Below are positions 17,388 through 26,192 of a DNA stretch of 64,000 nt, piece by piece. The DNA comes from JBCCXZ01 sp965228005 (GTDB lineage: Bacteria > Planctomycetota > Planctomycetia > Pirellulales > Lacipirellulaceae), in assembly GCA_965228005.1 (NCBI GenBank), contig CBDDGV010000002.1, positions 286,910 through 350,909 of the forward strand, given 5' to 3'. The number at the start of each line of letters is the position of its first letter. The first letter of the stretch is position 1. Made by a program: the position numbers and the translations under genes. Below the pieces are notes generated by a model, which saw only the letters and a list, made by a program, of their open reading frames with translations, ran no database searches and had not been told where the DNA came from.

Positions 17388-18617
17388 CTACCTGGCCGGC
17401 CAGCCGGGGAGCTCGAACTTCTCCTGCACGTTGGCCGTGTGCTCGCCGAAGTGGCGGGCCATCTGCTCGAGCAGGCCGCGGAGCGTCCAGCGGCTTCCGG
17501 GGGCCTGCTCCTCCAAGGGGACGCCTTCGAGTAGGTACGCGAAGCGGCGGACGTAGTCGGCGGCGCGTTGCATCTGGCGGGCCTCTTCAGCGCCGGTCCA
17601 GTCGGGGTGGGCGGCCCGGTAATCGGGCGGCATCTGGGCGGGGTTGAGGTCGATCGGTTGGTGAGCTGGGTCGAGAGCGGAATAGATCTGCGAGAAGAAC
17701 AGCAACTGCCGGCCCATCATGTGCTCCGGGTTCCACCGCGGGGTGTGCGTGCCGTTGGCGGGGCGGAAGTTCATCTGGTTGGCCGACAGTGGCCGGAAGA
17801 CCTCTTGCGACGCCAGGCACGCGGCTTCCATGTTTTGCATTAGCTCGGCGACTTCTCCGGTCGGTTGCCACGGTTCGGGCGACAAGACGACGACGCGGGT
17901 GCTGGCGTCACCAGCACGGTCGGCGGTTGGCACGGCGAGGGAGTTGTGGGCGACCCTTTGGATCTCGACGTTGTCGGGGACGGTTTCGATCGCGGCTTGA
18001 AGCTCCTCAGCTGACGAGGAAACCGGGATCACGATGCGGGGGCGCAGCTGCGAGACGATCTGTCTTGCGGAGCCTTCCGATTGATCGATCGGCAACACAA
18101 GGACATCAACCCCTCCGAGCATCTTCAAGCCGGCGGCCGTGAGGTGAGAGCCCCGCTGGGTTTTCCAATAAAGGACGCGGACGCCGTCGACGGAGATGAG
18201 GATTGGGCCCAACCTTCCTTGTTCCGAATCGGAAGCCCAAGAGGAGTCCATTTTCACATGGACGCTATAGGGGGGCGGCTTGTCGAGTTCCTTAGCAGAA
18301 CACAAGGCCGCGGCATCGGCATTTGCCGGTCGGAGGAGGAGGCTGTCTAGGTCTGCTCCTGTGGGGGTGACCCCGTCGTCCGCCAAGGGAAGCAGTAGAA
18401 GGTTGGTTCTCGGGAGGTAATCTTTCACTGTGACGACACCCAGCTCAGCCAGTCCGCCAATCTGTACGTCGCCGCCGATGGCTACGGGTCCGTGCCACCA
18501 GGACTCGATCGAAACCGTATCGCCGCCCCAGTAGCGGACGGCGATCGGCGGTTCCGCGGCGGGTGCGGCGGTCGCGATAAGCAACGCTGGGAGCTTTGCC
18601 AGGTTGGCCAGCCTCAT
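17388..18617 (-). CDS. MBL-like protein with C-terminal DinB-type domain
   Basis: A 409-residue protein with a cleavable N-terminal signal (about 1-22). The first half resembles a degenerate metallo-beta-lactamase fold of the UlaG type: VRYWGGDTVSIESWWHGPVAIGGDVQIG at its start and VDVLVLPIDQSEGSARQIVSQLRPRIVIPV in the middle. Classical HxHxDH residues are not evident. The second half (about 250-405) looks like a DinB four-helix bundle (QMNFRPANGTHTPRWNPEHMMGRQL, then a helix with EHTANVQ). AGGAGA precedes the start at 18617. The domain calls are by eye and moderately sure; function unknown. Confidence 0.6.
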   Translation of the reverse strand: MRLANLAKLPALLIATAAPAAEPPIAVRYWGGDTVSIESWWHGPVAIGGDVQIGGLAELGVVTVKDYLPRTNLLLLPLADDGVTPTGADLDSLLLRPANADAAALCSAKELDKPPPYSVHVKMDSSWASDSEQGRLGPILISVDGVRVLYWKTQRGSHLTAAGLKMLGGVDVLVLPIDQSEGSARQIVSQLRPRIVIPVSSSAEELQAAIETVPDNVEIQRVAHNSLAVPTADRAGDASTRVVVLSPEPWQPTGEVAELMQNMEAACLASQEVFRPLSANQMNFRPANGTHTPRWNPEHMMGRQLLFFSQIYSALDPAHQPIDLNPAQMPPDYRAAHPDWTGAEEARQMQRAADYVRRFAYLLEGVPLEEQAPGSRWTLRGLLEQMARHFGEHTANVQEKFELPGWPAR

Positions 18618-18659
18618 GTCAGCTCTCCTGCAGGAATGGAACCTGCCGACCAATCTACG

Positions 18660-18692
18660 AAAAAAGCCGCCGGGACGGGCCCGGCGGCTTTT
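18660..18692. terminator. Bidirectional rho-independent terminator
   Basis: The stem GCCGCCGGG/CCCGGCGGC (18666-18688, 5-nt loop) is flanked by A6 on the left and T4 on the right. It ends ahcY on the minus strand, 28 nt after its stop codon. Confidence 0.85.
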
Positions 18693-18719
18693 GGAATTCC
18701 AGCGGTGGGTCGTGAGACC

Positions 18720-20078
18720 CTAGTACCGGTAGTACTCCGGCTTGTACGGCCCCTCGACCGCGACGCCGATGTACTCGGCCTGCTCTTGGGTCATCTTCGT
18801 GAGTTTGACGCCGAGCTTGTCGAGGTGCAGGCGGGCGACCTCCTCGTCGAGGTGCTTGGGCAGCACATGGACGCCGAGGGGGTAGTTGTCTGTCTCCTGC
18901 CAGAGGGCGAGTTGGGCGATCACCTGGTTGGTGAACGAGTTGCTCATCACGAACGACGGGTGGCCGGTGGCGCAGCCGAGGTTCACGAGACGCCCTTCGG
19001 CCAGGATGATGATCGAGCGGCCGGTGTCCTTCATGGTGTACTTGTCGACGGCGCCGATCTCGGCGGCCTTGATCCGCTCCTTGGTGGCCTCACCGGCAGC
19101 GACCTTGCCTTCGATCCAGGCGATGTCGATCTCCAGGTCGAAGTGGCCGATGTTGCAGACGATGGCGTCGTTCTTCATCCGGCTCATGTGCTCGCCGGTG
19201 ATGATGTCGCGGTTGCCGGTGGCGGTGACGAAGATGTCGGCCTCCTCGACGGCCTCTTCCATGGTGGTGATCTCGTAGCCTTCCATCGCCGCCTGCAGGG
19301 CGAGGATGGGGTCGATCTCGGTGACGATCACGCGGGCGCCGAGCCCCCGCATCGACTGGGCGCTGCCCTTGCCGACGTCGCCGTAGCCGGCCACGACGCA
19401 CACCTTACCGGCGACCATGATGTCGGTGGCCCGCTTGATGCCGTCAGCGAGCGACTCGCGGCAGCCGTAGAGGTTGTCGAACTTGCTCTTCGTGACCGAG
19501 TCGTTGACGTTGATCGCGGGGACCTTCAGTTCACCGGCCTCGTGCATCTGGTAGAGGCGGTGGACGCCGGTTGTGGTCTCTTCGGAGAGGCCCTTGATGC
19601 CCTCGAGCAGCTCGGGGAACTTCTGATGGACCATGGCGGTGAGGTCGCCGCCGTCGTCCAGGATCATGTTGAGCGGCTCGCCGGAGGGGAAGAAGATGGT
19701 CTGCTCGATGCACCAGTCGAACGCCTCGTCGCTCATGCCCTTCCAGGCGTAGACGGGGATGCCGGCCTTGGCGATGGCGGCGGCGGCGTGGTCCTGGGTG
19801 CTGAAGATGTTGCAGCTGCTCCAGGTGACCTCGGCGCCGAGCTCGACGAGCGTCTCGATGAGCACAGCGGTCTGGATGGTCATGTGCAGGCAGCCGGCGA
19901 TGCGGGCGCCTGACAGCGGCTTGGTCTTGCCGTACTTCTCGCGGAGGGCGATCAGGCCGGGCATCTCGTTCTCGGCCAGCTCGATCTCTTGGCGGCCCCA
20001 CTTGGCGAGCTTCTCGAATTCTTCGGGAGTGCAGTCAACAACCTTGTAAGGAAGACGTTCGGTTTCTACTTGTGCCAC
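18720..20078 (-). CDS. ahcY: S-adenosylhomocysteine hydrolase
   Basis: A 452-residue NAD-dependent SAH hydrolase that cleaves S-adenosylhomocysteine to adenosine and homocysteine in the methyl cycle. Clear features are the NAD-binding glycine motif VVAGYGDVGKG (about 235-245), the substrate-side segment NDSVTKSKFDNLYGCRESL, and the conserved C-terminus ending PYKPEYYRY with tyrosines that contact NAD. The start is GTG at 20078 with AAGGA upstream. The length is as expected for the family. A strong terminator follows. No SAH riboswitch consensus was found in the leader, though a short hairpin is present at 20160. Confidence 0.97.
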   Translation of the reverse strand: MAQVETERLPYKVVDCTPEEFEKLAKWGRQEIELAENEMPGLIALREKYGKTKPLSGARIAGCLHMTIQTAVLIETLVELGAEVTWSSCNIFSTQDHAAAAIAKAGIPVYAWKGMSDEAFDWCIEQTIFFPSGEPLNMILDDGGDLTAMVHQKFPELLEGIKGLSEETTTGVHRLYQMHEAGELKVPAINVNDSVTKSKFDNLYGCRESLADGIKRATDIMVAGKVCVVAGYGDVGKGSAQSMRGLGARVIVTEIDPILALQAAMEGYEITTMEEAVEEADIFVTATGNRDIITGEHMSRMKNDAIVCNIGHFDLEIDIAWIEGKVAAGEATKERIKAAEIGAVDKYTMKDTGRSIIILAEGRLVNLGCATGHPSFVMSNSFTNQVIAQLALWQETDNYPLGVHVLPKHLDEEVARLHLDKLGVKLTKMTQEQAEYIGVAVEGPYKPEYYRY

Positions 20079-20159
20079 GGTGGGTGTTCCTTTTTGGAAT
20101 ACTCGGGTTTCTCTAGCGAAGGTCTTGGGAGATGAGCTGGGGCGGGGAAATCGCCGCCT

Positions 20160-20182
20160 CCCACCAGTCTAGCTCTGGTGGG
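20160..20182 (-). other. Leader hairpin upstream of ahcY
   Basis: CCCACCAG and CTGGTGGG form an 8-bp stem with a 7-nt loop about 80 nt before the ahcY start. A second palindrome AACGC-TCTT-GCGTT lies further upstream. Neither matches a riboswitch class I know. Confidence 0.3.
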
Positions 20183-20323
20183 CAGCTCCCGGCTGGGCGG
20201 GTTCGGGCCGGGGTTGGGACAACCGGCCGGCTTTGCGGATTTTAACGCAAGAGCGTTAGTTTACCGGGGTTTAGGGGTCCGCGGCAAGAGATCGTCGGCG
20301 GCCAGTTTGGCGGCCCTCGAGTG

Positions 20324-20974
20324 CTAGAGCTGCTGCATCGCCTCCCGTGCCGAAGCGACGAAATCTTGCACTTTGGCTGGGTCTTTCTTGCCTGGTTCAG
20401 ACTCCACGCCGCTGGCGACATCGACCCCGTACGGCCTGACAGTTCGGATGGCCTCGGCCACGTTGTCGGGCGTGAGGCCGCCGGCGAGGATCAGGGGGAT
20501 GTCGCCCAAGACCTCTTTGTGGTCGGCGAGGCGTTGCCAATCGAGGCGGTGGCCCGTGCCGCCGTAGCTGCCGGGAACCGAAGCGTCGAGCAACACCGCG
20601 TGCGGCAGGTGCCCCGACGATTCCAAGCACGCTTGCAGGTCTTGCTGCACCTCACGGAGCCCGGTGGGTCCGGGTCGCCGCGCGCGGATGATGCGGCGGT
20701 CTTCGGGAAGTGATCTGAGGAATGCCGGCGGCTCGTCGCCGTGGAGCTGCACGGTTCGCAGGCCGGTTTCAGTAATACCCGACGCCGACGCATTCACGAA
20801 GACGCCGACGGAGATCGCATCGCCCACTGCTTCTACGATCGCGTCTGCAATGCCGACGGGCACGCGCCGCGGGCTCTTCTCGTAGAAGTTGAGCCCCACC
20901 GCGTCGGCTCCGGCTTCGACGGCAACGCGGGCGTCTTCGGGGCGGGTAACGCCGCAGATTTTGATGCGGAACAT
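20324..20974 (-). CDS. trpF: Phosphoribosylanthranilate isomerase
   Basis: A 216-residue TIM-barrel enzyme converting N-(5-phosphoribosyl)anthranilate to CdRP in tryptophan synthesis. Signature segments are KICGVTRPEDA at the start with the catalytic Cys, AVGLNFYEKSPR, VQLHGDE, LLDASVPGSYGGTG with a conserved Asp, ILAGGLTPDNVAEAI and GVDVASGVE. The start at 20974 gives the canonical N-terminus MFRIKICG; the upstream in-frame ATG adds 13 unrelated residues. No other trp gene is adjacent. Divergent from the AAA ATPase gene at 21187 across a 212-bp gap. Confidence 0.95.
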   Translation of the reverse strand: MFRIKICGVTRPEDARVAVEAGADAVGLNFYEKSPRRVPVGIADAIVEAVGDAISVGVFVNASASGITETGLRTVQLHGDEPPAFLRSLPEDRRIIRARRPGPTGLREVQQDLQACLESSGHLPHAVLLDASVPGSYGGTGHRLDWQRLADHKEVLGDIPLILAGGLTPDNVAEAIRTVRPYGVDVASGVESEPGKKDPAKVQDFVASAREAMQQL

Positions 20975-21186
20975 GTGCGAGTCCTGAGCCTGCTGACCGT
21001 CACAGATTCTCACGCGCTCGGCGAGCGTTCGTCAACTTGCCGCGAAACCCCTTTGGACGGTTGGAGTGCCGGCCTCAGCGGAGCCGATCTAGACCAAGGA
21101 TGTGCAGTGGCCGGCCTGCACGGAAGGGCCGTGCTGCGTCCACGCCTAGCCGCGCCCCGCCCCGCGCCCAGAAGGAACTCCGCGAG

Positions 21187-22560
21187 ATGTCAGAGCACAG
21201 CCAACCCGGCATGGTCGAGAGCGTCTTCCCCCCAGCGGCAGACGCGTCGCGGTACTACCCGGCGGCGGCCTCGGAACAGTGCCGCAAGCGGATCGCCCGG
21301 GCGGTCTTCCGGGACGAGGGGCCCTCGCTGCTGATTGGCCCGGCGGGCACGGGCAAGTCGATGCTGCTGGACGTGGTGCGGCATCAGTTCAACGATTCGT
21401 GCGACGTCGTGCCGCTCGTAGGGTCGCAGATCGGCTGCCGGGCCGACCTGTTGCGGACCATCCTGTTCCGCCTGGGCCTTCCTTACCAGCGACTCGAAGA
21501 GGGCGAGCTGCGCCTGGCGGTCGTCGACCGGCTGCAACGCGAGAAGCCCTCCGCCAGCAAACTGTTGCTGCTCGTGGACGAGGCCGACCTCCTGAGCCCC
21601 GAAGGGCTGGAAGAGCTGCGCGCGTTGTCGAGCCTGGTCCGCGGAGGTCAACCCATGGTCAGCCTGGTCTTGGCGGGCGGGGCCGAGTTGGAAGAAACCG
21701 TTGCCGAGCCGCGGTTGAAGGCGCTCAACCAACGCATCGCCGCTCGCAACTACCTGACGCCGCTCGGCCACGACGAGATGCTGCACTACATCGCGGCCCA
21801 CATCGAGGCTGTCGGCATCGAGCCGAAGGACCTCCTCACGGTCGACGCGATGGAAGCCGTGTGGCAGTCAACCGCCGGGCTGCCCCGGTTGGTGAACCAG
21901 CTCTGCGACCAGGTGGTGTGGGACGCGGCCGAGGCCGGCGCCGTTCCTGCGGAGGCGGCGGCGGTCGAACGTGCCTGGTGCGAGTTGCAGCAGATCCCGC
22001 CATCCAGCAGCGTTCCCGAACCGAGTGCGTCGAGCGACGCGGGCGTGGTGGAGTTCGGTGAGCTGGGCGGCGGAGCCGAAGTTGCAGAGCAGTCTTTTGC
22101 TCCCGTCGAAGCAGACGACCCCGACTTCGAGGCCGCCGAGGACGACCCTCCCGCTTCGATCCCGTTCGCCTTCGGCAACACGGACGGCGACCTAGAGCGT
22201 GAGGAGGTGGTGGTCGCCCCGGGCGAGAACCTGGAAGACTCCGACGAGCAAGCAGCTTCGGCGCCGCCGCTGGCCGACGACCCGTTCTGCGAAGCCTTCG
22301 AAGAAGAGATCGCCGTCGAGGCGCCTTACTGTGGCGCGGGGGTGCTGAAGTCTGCTTACGACAACTTCCCGATGCTGGAGATGGTTCGCCGCAGCCCGCC
22401 GGTCGGCCAGAGCCGTCCGCTGGCAATCGACGCCGACGAGCAGGATGTCCTGGTGATCGACGACGCCGAGACGGGTGTAGCACGGGTCGTCCCGGGCAGG
22501 CAGTTCCGTACCCTCTTCAGCGGGCTAGAATCAGGACGCCGGCTACCCCGTTCGGGTTAG
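21187..22560 (+). CDS. ExeA/GspA-like AAA ATPase with acidic C-terminal region
   Basis: A 457-residue protein. The N-terminal 280 residues form an AAA ATPase of the ExeA type: Walker A GPAGTGKS (about 47-54), Walker B LLLLVDEAD (about 131-139), sensor region RLKALNQRIAARNYLTPL and the lid GLPRLVNQLCDQV. The C-terminal 170 residues are acidic, low in structure, and end in a short segment rich in Arg. ExeA proteins work with secretion machinery or transposition-like processes; planctomycetes have many. The start at 21187 has AAGGA at good spacing. It may form a unit with the epimerase 100 bp downstream; role not known. Confidence 0.85.
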   Translation: MSEHSQPGMVESVFPPAADASRYYPAAASEQCRKRIARAVFRDEGPSLLIGPAGTGKSMLLDVVRHQFNDSCDVVPLVGSQIGCRADLLRTILFRLGLPYQRLEEGELRLAVVDRLQREKPSASKLLLLVDEADLLSPEGLEELRALSSLVRGGQPMVSLVLAGGAELEETVAEPRLKALNQRIAARNYLTPLGHDEMLHYIAAHIEAVGIEPKDLLTVDAMEAVWQSTAGLPRLVNQLCDQVVWDAAEAGAVPAEAAAVERAWCELQQIPPSSSVPEPSASSDAGVVEFGELGGGAEVAEQSFAPVEADDPDFEAAEDDPPASIPFAFGNTDGDLEREEVVVAPGENLEDSDEQAASAPPLADDPFCEAFEEEIAVEAPYCGAGVLKSAYDNFPMLEMVRRSPPVGQSRPLAIDADEQDVLVIDDAETGVARVVPGRQFRTLFSGLESGRRLPRSG

Positions 22561-22661
22561 CGGAGGCGACCGCCTCGAACCCCAAGCACAATGCGGACGA
22601 CTGCCGCGGGCCAGTCGGGCTCGACCGAGAACCTCCCTGAGCCGTTCCTACACCGGAGAGA

Positions 22662-23612
22662 ATGATGGAGTCGGCGCTGGTTACGGGAGGGGCGGGATTT
22701 ATCGGCTCCCACATCACCGCGGCCTTGGTCGAGCGGGGCGTGCGGGTACGGGTGCTGGACAACCTGAGCACCGGCAAGCGTGCCAACCTCGAAGCGATCG
22801 GCGGCTTGGGCGGGCCCGTCTCGTTCGTGGAAGGCGACGTGCTCGACGCGACGGCACTCGACAAGGCGATCGTGGGCGTCGACGCGGTGTTTCACCAGTC
22901 GGCGATGGCGTCAGTGCCGGCCAGCGTCCGCAGCCCGGTGGCTTCGCATGAGCACTGCGCAACCGGCACCGTGCGGGTGCTCGACGCGGCTCAGCGGCAC
23001 GACGTTGCACGCGTGGTCTACGCGGCGTCGAGCGCGGCCTACGGGGACGCGACCGCGGGGGCGAAGCGTGAGTCCGACCCGCCGTCGCCGCTTTCGCCTT
23101 ACGCGGCCGCGAAGATCGCCGGCGAGATGTACTGCCGGGCGTTCACCGAGTGCTTCGGCTTGCACGCTGTGAGCCTGCGGTACTTCAACGTGTACGGACC
23201 GCGGCAGGACCCCGAGGGCGAGTACTCGGCGGTGATCCCGAAGTTTGTCACGCGGATGCTGTCTGGCCAGCGGCCGGTGGTGTTCGGCGACGGCAAGCAG
23301 TCGCGGGACTTCGTGTTCGTGGAAGACGTGGTGCGGGCGAACCTCGCCGCAGCGGAAACCCCCGACGCCGCAGGCGGCTGTTTCAATGTCGCCCGCGGCG
23401 AGCAGACGACTCTCCTGGAATTGATCGACGCCATCAACGCCGCTCTCGGCATCGATCTCGAACCGGAGTTCCAGCCCCCTCGGACGGGCGACCCCAAAGA
23501 GAGCCTGGCCGATATCTCACGGTCGCGTGAGGTGCTCGGCTACGATCCGAAGGTCGATTTCCGTGAAGGCCTGGTGCGGTCGATCGATTACTACCGCTCG
23601 GTGGCTGGTTGA
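22662..23612 (+). CDS. NAD-dependent sugar-nucleotide epimerase/dehydratase
   Basis: A 316-residue extended short-chain dehydrogenase. The Rossmann motif TGGAGFIGSH is at about residues 8-17, the catalytic pair is in SPYAAAKIAGE (Tyr about 147, Lys about 151), and LRYFNVYGPRQDP and DFVFVEDVVRANL are typical of UDP-GlcNAc/UDP-glucose 4-epimerases of the WbpP/GalE group. It should interconvert nucleotide sugars for surface polysaccharide. The tandem ATG ATG at 22662 follows a GGAGAG site; the second ATG is equally possible. The glycosyltransferase gene downstream at 23849 fits a polysaccharide role. Exact substrate not determinable. Confidence 0.9.
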   Translation: MMESALVTGGAGFIGSHITAALVERGVRVRVLDNLSTGKRANLEAIGGLGGPVSFVEGDVLDATALDKAIVGVDAVFHQSAMASVPASVRSPVASHEHCATGTVRVLDAAQRHDVARVVYAASSAAYGDATAGAKRESDPPSPLSPYAAAKIAGEMYCRAFTECFGLHAVSLRYFNVYGPRQDPEGEYSAVIPKFVTRMLSGQRPVVFGDGKQSRDFVFVEDVVRANLAAAETPDAAGGCFNVARGEQTTLLELIDAINAALGIDLEPEFQPPRTGDPKESLADISRSREVLGYDPKVDFREGLVRSIDYYRSVAG

Positions 23613-23625
23613 GTCTTTCTGGTAT

Positions 23626-23826
23626 GAGAAGGAGATGGGGGGTTGTTGGGGATGACGGGGGATGAGCGCTGCCTAGTGCTCTTCAGTGGCCCAGTAGTCT
23701 GCTCTCAGGCGTCTTGAATCAGCAGAGTTCTCAAGAGGCGAACAACAGCTAGAATTTCAGCTCGTTCGATTTGCGACAGAGATGCAATCCTCTCCCTTCT
23801 CCCCGGCTTCATCTCCTCATCTCCTC
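23626..23826. repeat. Purine-rich/pyrimidine-rich inverted repeat, copy 1
   Basis: The left arm begins GAGAAGGAGATGGGGGGTTG and continues GGGGATGACGGGGGATGA. The right arm (23788-23826) is pyrimidine-rich and ends CTTCATCTCCTCATCTCCTC, its imperfect complement. A related pair of arms is at 26002-26150. It fills the gap before the glycosyltransferase gene. Confidence 0.6.
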
Positions 23827-23848
23827 GAAGCGAACCGGCGCACCTAGC

Positions 23849-24565
23849 ATGAGCCAGCCGCGTGTGCTTGTCGCCCTGGCCACCTTCAACGAGCGAGAGA
23901 CGCTCCCTTCGCTGGTTGAGGCGGTGCACGCCGCCTTGCCGCACGCGGATGTGGTAGTGGTGGACGACAACTCGCCCGACGGGACGGGGGACTGGTGCGA
24001 CTCGTTTGCGGAAAGCTCCCGGTGGTTCCGCTGCATCCACCGGGAAGGAAAGCTGGGGCTGGGGTCGGCCCTGAAGCAGTCGATCGAGCTGGCGGTGGCC
24101 GAGGGCTACTGGTGTGTCGTCACGCTCGACGCCGACTGGAGCCACCCGCCCGAAGCGTTGCCGGAGTTGGTTGCAGCGGCGGAGGCCGGCGCGGATGTCG
24201 TGATCGGCTCCCGGTACTGCGCGGGCGGGGAAATCGCCGGCTGGCCCTGGTCGCGGCGGGTGGTGAGCGGTGCGCTGAACCGGATGACGCGGCTGGCTTC
24301 GGGGCTGCGCGTCGCAGACTGCAGCGGCAACTACCGGCTCTACCGGACCGAGGCCGCCGCAAGGATCGACTGGAGCCGGGTGCGGGCTTCCGGCTACTCC
24401 TTCCTTGAGGAAGTACTCGCCGAACTGCGCAGGCAAGGGGCCCAGATGGTCGAGACGCCGATCACCTTCAGCGAGCGCCGCGCCGGCGTTTCGAAGGTCG
24501 GTGTGGGGGAGGCGGCCGGGAAGCTGCGGTCGCTCGTCCGCTTGGCGTGTGCCCGGTTCTCTTGA
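23849..24565 (+). CDS. Polyprenol-phosphate mannosyltransferase-like GT2 enzyme
   Basis: A 238-residue family 2 glycosyltransferase lacking a membrane anchor, of the dolichol-phosphate mannose synthase (DPM1) type. Typical elements are VALATFNERETLPSLVEAV, VVVVDDNSPDGTGD with the DD nucleotide-binding pair, REGKLGLGSALKQ, VTLDADWSHPPEALPEL with the DAD metal site, GSRYCAGGEI and SGYSFLEEVLAE. It would transfer a hexose from a nucleotide sugar to a lipid carrier for later envelope glycosylation. Start at 23849 gives the standard family N-terminus. The epimerase upstream could supply related sugar nucleotides; the pairing is inference. Confidence 0.9.
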   Translation: MSQPRVLVALATFNERETLPSLVEAVHAALPHADVVVVDDNSPDGTGDWCDSFAESSRWFRCIHREGKLGLGSALKQSIELAVAEGYWCVVTLDADWSHPPEALPELVAAAEAGADVVIGSRYCAGGEIAGWPWSRRVVSGALNRMTRLASGLRVADCSGNYRLYRTEAAARIDWSRVRASGYSFLEEVLAELRRQGAQMVETPITFSERRAGVSKVGVGEAAGKLRSLVRLACARFS

Positions 24566-24753
24566 ACACCGGGCCCGTCCGCTTGTAGGGGTTACGCCGC
24601 GCAGGTTGCTGCTCTTTTTCACTCCCGGATGCGTCTCCTCAGGCCGGCGTTGCCGTGTCGCGGCCTACGTTTGCTTGCAACCTTTGCGCGCAACTCATCA
24701 TGCGGTTACCGGCCGCTGCGACTCTTTTCGACTAACTCTAAGCGGGTGACGGC

Positions 24754-25989
24754 ATGGCACGCGGAAGCGACAAGCGGATCGGCGTACTGACTAGCGGAGG
24801 GGACTGCCCCGGACTGAACGCGGTCATCCGCGGCGTGGTGAAATCGGCCTGGCAGATGGGGTACGACTGCGTCGGCTTCCTCAAGGGCTACGAGGGTCTG
24901 TACGACCCTGTGAAGTACATCACGCTCACGAAGAAGAACACGACGGGCATCCTGAGCCAGGGCGGCACCATCCTGGGGTCGACCAACAAGGGCCGCTTCG
25001 CCGCGACCGTCGGCGTGCAGGACCGGGTGGAGATCGACCCGGAACTGTTGGACGGCGTCGCAGGCACCGTTGAACAGCTGGGGATTTCCGGCCTGGTGTG
25101 CGTGGGCGGCGACGGCTCGCTCTCGATCGCCCAGCAATTCCACGAGCGGGGTATCCCCGTAGTGGGTGTGCCGAAGACGATTGACAACGACCTTTCTGCG
25201 ACGGCCTTTACATTCGGTTTCGATAGCGCTGTGGAGTGTGCCACCAACGCCCTCGACCGGCTGCACACCACCGCAGCGAGCCACGAGCGGGTGATGGTGC
25301 TGGAGGTGATGGGCCGGCACGCGGGGTGGATCGCCCTGCACGCGGGCATCGCCGGCGGCGGCGACGTGATCCTCATCCCCGAGATCGGCTGGGAGTACGA
25401 CGCGGTATGCCACAAGATCCTGGACCGGGAGGCGAACGGCAAACGATTCACGCTGGTGGTGGTCGCCGAGGGGGCCGAGTTGCCGTGCGGCTCCATGGTC
25501 GGGCAGGATCAGGAAGGAGCGCAGGCGCGGCTGGGCGGAATCGGCGAGATCGTCGCCAAAGAAATCGAACGGCGGCTGCACCGCGAGACGCGCGTCTCGG
25601 TGCTCGGTCACCTGCAACGGGGCGGCTCGCCGACGACGTTCGACCGGGTGCTGGCCACGCAATACGGCGCCCACGCTGCGCGGCTGATCCACGAGGGGCG
25701 ATTCGGCGAGATGGTGTGTTACCACCCGCCTGAGATTTCGAGCGTGCCGATCATCGAGGCCGTCAATCACATCCGTCAGGTGGACCCCAACGGGTCGGCG
25801 GTCCAGGCGGCGCGGGCGCTGGGAATCTCGTTCGGCGACGCGCTGCACGACCAGAATCCGTTCGAGCTGCGGGGCGTCGAAGCCTTCGAGCAGGTCGATG
25901 TGGCCGACGCCGAAGACGTGGCGGACGACGCGGAATTCACGCTCGACATGGCCGAGGCGGCCGCGGAAGAAGCCCTTAGTGAAAGCTGA
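24754..25989 (+). CDS. 6-phosphofructokinase (group III type)
   Basis: A 411-residue phosphofructokinase of glycolysis. TSGGDCPGLNAVIRG is the N-terminal phosphate loop, GGDG is at about 118-121, PKTIDND at about 140-146, and MGRHAGWIALHAGIAGG and LGHLQRGGSP follow. The Gly after GGD is the residue usually seen in ATP users (PPi enzymes carry Asp there), while the Lys in PKTIDND is shared with PPi and group III enzymes, so ATP as donor is likely but not certain. The C-terminal 40 residues are acidic. It stands alone, separated from the next gene by a purine-rich inverted repeat. Confidence 0.93.
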   Translation: MARGSDKRIGVLTSGGDCPGLNAVIRGVVKSAWQMGYDCVGFLKGYEGLYDPVKYITLTKKNTTGILSQGGTILGSTNKGRFAATVGVQDRVEIDPELLDGVAGTVEQLGISGLVCVGGDGSLSIAQQFHERGIPVVGVPKTIDNDLSATAFTFGFDSAVECATNALDRLHTTAASHERVMVLEVMGRHAGWIALHAGIAGGGDVILIPEIGWEYDAVCHKILDREANGKRFTLVVVAEGAELPCGSMVGQDQEGAQARLGGIGEIVAKEIERRLHRETRVSVLGHLQRGGSPTTFDRVLATQYGAHAARLIHEGRFGEMVCYHPPEISSVPIIEAVNHIRQVDPNGSAVQAARALGISFGDALHDQNPFELRGVEAFEQVDVADAEDVADDAEFTLDMAEAAAEEALSES

Positions 25990-26001
25990 GTCGATTTGGG
26001 T

Positions 26002-26150
26002 GAAGGAGATGGGGGATGATGGGAATGGCGGGGGATTGAAGATAGTCGATTGAAGAGTGGGGCATTCTCAACCTTCACGTCTAACGCCTTACACCTCTAC
26101 CCCTCTCCTGCTATCCCCCTTTCCCCAGCTATCACCATATCTCCTTCTCC
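26002..26150. repeat. Purine-rich/pyrimidine-rich inverted repeat, copy 2
   Basis: The left arm GAAGGAGATGGGGGATGATG continues GGAATGGCGGGGGATTGAAG, and the right arm reads CTATCCCCCTTTCCCCAGCT then ATCACCATATCTCCTTCTCC. The arms are imperfect complements. The left arm is closely related to that of the copy at 23626. Confidence 0.6.
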
Positions 26151-26192
26151 ACACCGGTTGCATAGCGATTTGGCCGAACGGACAATCGCGGC

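Noticed and set aside
20079..20323. Possible SAH riboswitch before ahcY
   Set aside because: The conserved core sequences of the SAH riboswitch were not found; only generic hairpins are present.
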